24,681 bases of DNA from Didymodactylos carnosus (lineage: Eukaryota > Rotifera > Eurotatoria > Philodinida > Philodinidae): NCBI GenBank assembly GCA_905250885.1, contig CAJNOQ010002377.1:1-24681 (forward strand), given 5' to 3'. Below are positions 18,857 to 24,681 of the stretch, piece after piece. Positions within the stretch are counted from its first letter, which is position 1; each line of letters starts with the position of its first letter. A program made the position numbers and the translations under genes. Below the pieces are notes generated by a model. The model was given only the letters and a program-made list of their open reading frames with translations, was not told the DNA's origin and did no database searches.

Positions 18857-20187
18857 TTTTAAGTCAGTTATAGTTTTCATAATGTCAAATAAATATACGC
18901 AAACACAGATATGCTTTTTAAATTAGACTTTCCACTTGGTTTGTGATTTTTTACGCGAAAACATATTGTCACCAGATGCATCGTAGTCGATATCTATATG
19001 ACACTGGTTACCTCAAGTCAACAGACACCATTTCTGGACTCCTGGCAAATGACCTCATGTCTCTTCTGTCGAATAGTGGAAACCGCAATATCGGCATATA
19101 TTATACTATACTTTCAATTGGACAGTACCTTAGACATATCTCATACTCATAGAGAAGTCTTAACAATGCGTGTCTAACACGATCCAATTTTGATGAAAAA
19201 ACAACTTTTTGTCTAATATTTTTAAGAAAAACTACGGTAAAATGTTTTCTCAGTTTGTTAACGGAATGTTGATTCCGATTATATATAAATTTATAGAACA
19301 GATGGAGAACAAAAAATATCTTCTTATTCCCTTCTCTCGCATTAGACTGAATGACAATCGAGAATCGCAATAGATTTTGCTAGTAAACGTTGTTATAAAT
19401 CAGCAAAACTGAGATTGAATATGCATTAAATTCGAAAGCAAAATTCGGCAGCCTAACATTAGTACTGATCTTTGACAAATGAACGCCAGAACTTCCAGAG
19501 GTATCGGATGAGAAAACCGATCTCCAAAATAGGCCATTTTTCATATTCGACTAGCTTTTGAATTCAACCGTACAACAACTACAAAAATTGTACGAGATGA
19601 ATTCATAGTTTATAGCAGAGATACACCTAAACAATACATATAAGTAATATTAAATGCAAGATATTTTTTAGGTAAAAAGTAATTATGCGAAAGTCTTCGC
19701 GCTAGTGAAACTCCTGCTTCTTCTGCGCATATGTTTGCACATGTGGGACGGTTAGTTTTGCGCAGCACTGGTCTATAAATAGTACTCAACTTCGACTACT
19801 TATGCTCCAAATGTGGACTCTTGATCTACGTCCTAGAGTAGGATATATACCAAAGAAATTCCACTTTTATATATAACCGTTTGAAACTGTTTTTCGGACT
19901 TTTACAAAAAATTCCATACCTTTTGAAAGGAACTTCTGGTGAAAATTCTTTGGGAATAGTCCCAAGTACGCCGCTGATACTTATTGTTCGACTATGAACC
20001 AAAACTATGACATTGATTGACCAAATTAGGTCGGCTCTAACGTGCAATGGTTCTTAAAGAATATGTGTCAAACCAGTTGCGATTGTCCCATGCTTGATAC
20101 AGATCAACTCTCCCCTAATCTCAGGCGCTTGTAAAGCAGGAAGACTCTGAATGAAAAGATAAGATCCAGAAAAGTCTGGAAAAGTGT
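18857..20187. other. Intergenic stretch, no gene recognised
   Basis: Minus-strand frames at 19370-19101 and 20047-19826 are protein-like in places (for example SSKLDRVRHALLRLLYEYE) but carry no recognisable domain. A short inverted pair, GAATTCAACCGTACAA with TTGTACGAGATGAATTC, lies at about 19560-19605. No RNA gene is seen. Confidence 0.35.
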
Positions 20188-20195
20188 ATCATACC
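20188..20195. repeat. Left target-site duplication, ATCATACC
   Basis: Recurs exactly at 20954-20961, just outside the terminal inverted repeats of the intervening element. Confidence 0.8.
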
Positions 20196-20953
20196 TAAGG
20201 ATGTGCGGTAACCGCTAATTTACTGTCGGTAACGGTAAAAGTCCCTTTACCGAGGTAACGCTAAGATGAATTTACTGAAAAACAAGATTACAGCACCAGG
20301 GATAAAAAATATTTACTGAAGGTCCGGTAAATATTTTTTACCGAACTTATTTCTGATATTTTGTTTCTGTAAGTCGTTCGAATTCTGATCATTATTAATT
20401 GCGAGCTGCCCACTGATCGTATTTTTACTCTAATGAAAATAGACCTTTTAGTTCCTTATGATAGTTGTTTTGATATAAGTTGTTCATATTGGGCTCTCGG
20501 ATGTTAGTCATTTTTATTTTGCTAGTCAGATTGACTATGAACAAAATAAAATGGAAAAGAAAAGAATGTGTTGTGTCAGGCTTTCTCTTTTCATTTTCTG
20601 TCTCTCATAATCATTTTTCTTCGCATGCTTAATCAGCTTTATGCTATATCCTGTTATAATCAATATGGCTTCCAAAAACGATAATTTATCTGCTTCTAAA
20701 CAACCGATAAAAAACGCAAAATCTCTACTACAACTTCGAAAAATGACGTACAGAATGATAGTTTGAATTTCAGTGACGATAAAATTGTGAAATCATCGAC
20801 TTCATCACAAGGTTTAAACAAAACAACGGCAATAAAATGTTTACCGGCAAAATCAACGGTAATAAGTTTTTTACCGTGACAAAAAATCGGTAACGGTAAA
20901 ATACTTTTTACCGTACCAAATTTACCAGATTTAAAGGTTACCACACATCCTTA
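20196..20953. mobile_element. 758-bp hAT-type element, non-autonomous
   Basis: Terminal inverted repeats of 18 bp (TAAGGATGTGCGGTAACC at 20196-20213; its complement at 20936-20953) differ at one base and are flanked by the perfect 8-bp duplication ATCATACC. Many CGGTAA/TTTACCG motifs crowd both ends. Inside, a plus-strand ATG at 20665 begins MASKNDNLSASKQPIKNAK. After a frame change, Ser/Thr/Asn-rich text (TTTSKNDVQNDSLNFSDDK) continues towards the right end. This may be the start of a former transposase gene, making the element a deletion derivative. That last point is inference. Confidence 0.8.
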
Positions 20954-20961
20954 ATCATACC
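20954..20961. repeat. Right target-site duplication, ATCATACC
   Basis: Identical to 20188-20195; it sets the right boundary of the hAT-type element. Confidence 0.8.
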
Positions 20962-21334
20962 TGGTATCTGGTTTATTCCAAATACCAATAGGTTCTTGTC
21001 TGATGAGCAATCACTCCAACTTACACCAATAATACATTAGACAAGAATGTAACCTCTTCGTTCTTGTTTAATATCGACTAGATCACGAAAACGTACGTGG
21101 AGATCTTCTACAGCTCGATACAAAATATGTACACTGGCGATGACAACTTTAGATAAAAACGCAATTCTTAGAATGATGCTCCGTTCTCTTTTCACTCTCA
21201 TCATTTTTCCATTCATCATTAGCTTCTGAAGATTTACTCGCATCACGATTACCACCTAATAAAAATGCAATTCTTAAAATGACGTTGTGCGAAACACTAA
21301 TTGAAAAGCTAGCAATCAGATGTTCATGGTTAGA
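20962..21334. other. Stretch with a short internal duplication and an unrecognised minus-strand frame
   Basis: TAAAAACGCAATTCTTAGAATGA near 21161 recurs with two differences near 21259 (TAAAAATGCAATTCTTAAAAT), about 98 bp apart. On the minus strand both copies encode ILRIAFL. A frame at 21255-21037 continues as VEDLHVRFRDLVDIKQERRG, and a neighbouring frame reads NRDASKSSEANDEWKNDESE. This looks like a tandemly duplicated, frame-broken coding fragment of unknown family. Confidence 0.3.
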
Positions 21335-21510
21335 AGTGGCACATTACTGTTACTGTTACCAGTAATACAAATATTCTATATATTCTTATTACTGGTAACA
21401 GTAATACTAAAGAGTATTCCTATAACCAGTAACAGTAATACTATCAGCATTACTGTTACCGGGAATAGGAATATTTATAAGATTAGTATTACTTTTCAGT
21501 AAAGTAATAC
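21335..21510. repeat. Cluster of nested GTTACTG/CAGTAAC palindromes
   Basis: ATTACTGTTACCAGTAAT, its inverse ATTACTGGTAACAGTAAT, and further ACCAGTAACAGTAATAC and ATTACTGTTACCGGGAAT alternate in both orientations. The left flank, AGTGGCACATTACTG, resembles the terminal repeat of the element at 17562-18856 (GGTGGCACTTTACC). It may be a solo or scrambled end of a related element; no right end was found. Confidence 0.5.
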
Positions 21511-22665
21511 GAGAAAATGTTTTTTCCGAAAAAATAGAATATTCAGAAGATTTCTTTACGTGTTCTTGGATAAATATTTCTATCAGAAAACTTTGAAAAA
21601 TCCAACGAACATTTTTTCATCTTGTCCTGCTGAAATTTCTACTATCGTTTTGAAATTATGAGACCTGTGGCTGTTTGTTGAATAAGCCAAGAACGGAAAG
21701 AACGAAAGTATTCGGGTTTCTAACATCCAAAAAAAGCAACTTTGACGCATCCTTTTATAATAGAGACTAACTCAAAGCCTTTTTCTGAATGAGGTTTCCG
21801 AGGAGATCTGCGGAAAACCAGCTCATAGCTTAAAATAAATTTTTTCCAAAAACTCATTTGAGAGAGCGTAAAACACTGTAGTAGCTGAGATACTTTTAAA
21901 ATGGAACAGTCACGTTGAGCTTGTTTTTTAATCGATTTCGTTTAAAGTCAACAACTAACATATCATATCATTGCAGCTTCTATTAGCCTTTTTTACGACG
22001 TATTTCTAAGTTTTTTTGGACTTCACAGATTTTTAGACCGAAATCGCTCTACAAAATCAGCTATTTTTTGCGAGATTAAACTCTATCGATCAGATGTTAT
22101 ACGATATTATTTATGATGAAGTTTTATGAAGAAGTCTTTTTACGAGTTAGGGCAGTTCAGGTATGTCATAATTGCACATCACAGTTGATCATAGAAGGGC
22201 ATTATTCGTGACGTATTGTCATTCGACAAATTACCTCTTCAGACTATTAAATTTACACACTAACTGTACATACACTTTGCGAAACAGTACAAATTAAATA
22301 AAACTAACTTGACGGTTCTTTTTCCGACTTAATAATACGGATATAGATACATGTCTAAGAAACCACAAGAATCTAAGCAACTACATTTAGTACTATTGTT
22401 GTCCTGACATCGTATAATAAAATCTATAAACTACATATCATACATTCTTAATTAATTAATTTTTCTTGAGATTATCGGAGTGTGATTGAACAGCTGATCT
22501 ACATACTGTTCGGATTTTTATAAATTCAACATTGCAAAATTAAATAAAATTTCTTAATTTTTATCTAAATTATGAAGGCGAACAATTTTACCGCACAGCA
22601 GATTCATAGCGATTAAAATCTACATTTTTTGAATTAGTTAAAAACGCGAAAAGTAATAATGAAAT
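21511..22665. other. Intergenic stretch, no gene recognised
   Basis: AT-rich DNA with stops in every frame. No repeat ends, RNA gene or domain-bearing frame were found. Confidence 0.5.
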
Positions 22666-23167
22666 ATGGAAAAATGGAAAAATGATGTATCTTTAGTTGG
22701 AAAACAAAATGAAAATGATGTAACTGAAATACTAGAAGGCTGGCCAACTTGTAATCATTGTTGTATTACTTACAGCACACATTCTAAAAAAGATGATGAT
22801 GATTAACGAAAAAATTATGGATTAAACGGCATATATGATCATTGAAAACAATGTAAATCGAAACCAAAAATGAATTTAACTAATAATTAAGGACAAAAAC
22901 TTCAAAACAACATCATCTGCTATTCCACCAAAATTTGCTTATAATAAAAAACTATTACCAGAAAAATATAAATTAAAACTTAATGCTGAATTAAAATTTG
23001 TGGGGGCCGGTTCACATTCATTTAATTCATTAGGAAACGCTGGTATTTTAAAATTAGTTCAAACCGATATTGAAACTGGACCTAATATTGACTTTAGTCT
23101 TCGAAACGAGTTTTACGTGTCAATGAAACTATCGCATCAAATTTCATTTATAGCCAAAACGCGCTAA
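22666..23167 (+). pseudogene. hAT-family transposase relic (BED finger plus following region)
   Basis: The first frame opens with an ATG and gives MEKWKNDVSL, then WPTCNHCCITYSTHS, the CxxC half of a BED-type zinc finger. After a TAA at 22804 the same frame still reads GLNGIYDH-stop-KQCKS, supplying the His and Cys of the finger's second half across a TGA. A second frame, open from 22880 to the TAA at 23165-23167, reads PPKFAYNKKLLPEKYKLKL and SHSFNSLGNAGILKLVQTD. This resembles the segment that follows the BED finger in hAT transposases. The DDE catalytic core and the C-terminal dimerisation region are not visible, so this is a broken N-terminal fragment. It is not clearly tied to the hAT-type element at 20196-20953. 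The family call is by motif memory only. Confidence 0.5.
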
Positions 23168-23529
23168 ATTCGTTTTGAGTCAGAAGCACGAAAAATTCGG
23201 TGGCGTTCGTGAGTCTTAAAGTCTGTTGAGACTGAGAACACTTTTTAAATAGTTATAACGGTCATAAACCCGTTTCTCGCGAATAATTGATGACAAAACG
23301 CAGCGTTGAGTGAGGCGTGTATTTAAAGCTGAAGAAATTTGCCGTATTCTTTTCGCGCTCTATGAATGGTAAAACCACGCGAACATGAATTTTCAAAACA
23401 TATAGGTGACTTACTGGGGAGTTATAAAACCATATTGTAGGCACAGACACACATCGATCGAATGATGAACAATTCTATGAAAACAAAAGATTAAAACAAT
23501 AAAAAGAAAGATAATCACATTCTTGCCAT
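23168..23529. other. Intergenic stretch, nothing recognised
   Basis: Short open frames only (for example 23450-23262 on the minus strand), with no domain and no clear repeat. Confidence 0.45.
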
Positions 23530-23965
23530 CATAATTCATTACATGCTTTTTGAATTTTCATTCTATATATGTCAGATATTGCGTAAACAGTTCCATTAAT
23601 CTGCTTTCTCTTTTGCACTCAGCATTAGACATACGTCACATAATGTAAGAGCACAATAATCTAAAAGGTTTTAATTAATAAGGCCCTGAACACAGAAATA
23701 CTGAAAACAGTTCACTTTTTCTCTAGCCACAGGATAATAAAAAGAGAAGCAAATATTACTTTCTTTATTACTTTCAGAATCATTACATACTTTATCCAAA
23801 ATATCTCTATTAATCTGCTTTTCTCTTTTGCATTTAGCATTAGACATACATCACATAATGTAAGAGCACAATAATCTAAAAGGTTTTAATTAATAAGGCC
23901 CTGAACACAGAAATACTGAGAACATTTCACTTTTTCTCAAGTCACGGGATAATGAAAAGAGAAGC
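23530..23965. repeat. Tandem duplication, ~157-bp core copies 214 bp apart
   Basis: Copy 1 (23595-23750) and copy 2 (23809-23965) share, for example, ATTAATCTGC, CACATAATGTAAGAGCACAA and TAAAAGGTTTTAATTAATAA, with roughly 90% identity by eye. Similarity continues weakly upstream (CATTACATGCTT at about 23537, CATTACATACTT at about 23781), with about 35 bp missing in copy 2. The right end of copy 2 overlaps the 3' end of the minus-strand gene remnant at 23937-24427. Confidence 0.75.
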
Positions 23966-24427
23966 GAGTTAGAACTAAGGCGATAAATATGTGTAACGTG
24001 CGAATAGTCTGGGATGCAGAATTATGTAAAACAAGTTCAAGTGGACTTTCGTAATTGTTATCCTTTTCTGGTATCAAAGAGTATATTAAATCACATAATG
24101 CACGAGAGTCTGACGCACTAAAAGACTCCTGCATTGATTTCTTCGTAAAATTCGCATAAAAATGGTCGCACACAGATTCACTGTAATATGTTTGAAAGTA
24201 AAAAGTCGGATTTAGCATCCGATCTTCAGCTAGCAATTACCAACATACCATAAAGCGTTTCAAATACTACCGGACAGCTCTAGAAAGTGCTCCTCGTTAG
24301 ATCTTTCAACGTCTCCTACCGTCAGACGATGCTTTTCATTCCATGAAAAAATGTCGAAATATCAAATCTTATCTTGTTCGTTGAATGTGAAAACAGGAGA
24401 CACATAAGCAGAAGAACGGCGTTCCAT
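23937..24427 (-). pseudogene. Unrecognised gene remnant with a likely 41-nt intron
   Basis: Starting at an ATG at 24427-24425, the minus strand reads MERRSSAYVSPVFTFNEQ, meets a TGA at 24364-24362, then continues in the same frame with FSWNEKHRLTVGDVERSN and EEHFLELS. A GT...AG segment at 24270-24230 (41 nt) lies next. Removing it joins the frame exactly to AEDRMLNPTFYFQTYYSES and a further ~80 codons ending in a TGA at 23939-23937. The text is protein-like, and the intron size is near the short introns expected of a compact invertebrate genome. I recognise no family. The in-frame TGA argues for a pseudogene or a missed intron. The 3' end falls in the duplicated block. Confidence 0.35.
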
Positions 24428-24681
24428 TCTTTTATGGTGTTCGTTTACTAACGAGGGAACTATCCCAAGTGTTAATCACAGATGCTAACGAGAGGTACCC
24501 CAATCGACAGAGCTCGACGAGCTGATTCTAGTGGCATAAAGCATTTTCCCCAATGTTTCTTGTAGATCCAGTTTTCTAGAAAATCAGTTTTTCAGAAACA
24601 TTAAAAAATAACCAAAACATTTTTAGATAAGATATAATTGTAGCGCGCACATTTCTGATTAAAATGAGACATTCCCCAGCT
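24428..24681. other. Right-edge stretch, no gene recognised
   Basis: No domain-bearing frame. On the minus strand it would be the upstream region of the gene remnant at 23937-24427, but no clear promoter element is visible. Confidence 0.4.

Noticed and set aside
21037..21255. 72-codon minus-strand ORF considered as a gene
   Set aside because: It has no recognised domain, the frame is broken relative to its neighbour and it includes a short duplicated segment. It is described only as a stretch.

Overview
The window is AT-rich eukaryotic DNA, most likely from a small invertebrate. A bdelloid rotifer is my best guess. It rests on the style of the rhodopsin-type receptor at 16343-17317 (short, with a DR-C-C motif after TM3 and no clean NPxxY), a plausible 41-nt intron near the right end, and a dense layer of decayed, non-autonomous transposons. 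The taxonomic call is inference; no rRNA or mitochondrial marker is present.

Only two full-length, intact-looking protein genes are visible. The first (1727-4012, +) is an uninterrupted 761-codon ORF. It joins an SLC35A-type nucleotide-sugar transporter to an extra membrane span and a roughly 380-residue C-terminal domain carrying eight N-glycosylation sequons, the layout expected of a Golgi-lumenal domain. The second (17317-16343, -) is a divergent 7TM receptor.

The rest is mostly mobile DNA. Positions 1-126 look like the end of a piggyBac-type element abutting TTAA. Positions 5255-6992 hold an eroded 28-bp minisatellite, a 155-bp inverted repeat of about 97% identity, a 38-bp near-perfect hairpin and a smaller imperfect hairpin. 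Positions 8491-10110 hold two diverged direct repeats, with a ~305-bp inverted-repeat element abutting the second. Positions 10391-11045 are a hAT-type MITE with a perfect 8-bp target duplication, possibly with another small element nested inside. Positions 12301 to about 15640 (-) are a dead non-LTR retrotransposon. Its ORF1 (PHD-like finger, RRM-like regions, CCHC knuckles) has two in-frame stops; its ORF2 (reverse transcriptase, start of RNase H) is broken by stops, frameshifts and a deletion, and there is no room for an endonuclease. Positions 17562-18856 are a 1.3-kb element with terminal inverted repeats full of TTAATGTTAATT-like motifs. Positions 20196-20953 are a second hAT-type element with a perfect 8-bp target duplication. 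Positions 22666-23167 are a hAT transposase relic, and 23530-23965 a diverged tandem duplication beside a possible spliced gene remnant (24427-23937, -).

I see no operon-like cooperation between genes. The picture is a transposon graveyard holding two host genes. The most unusual feature is the transporter fusion.
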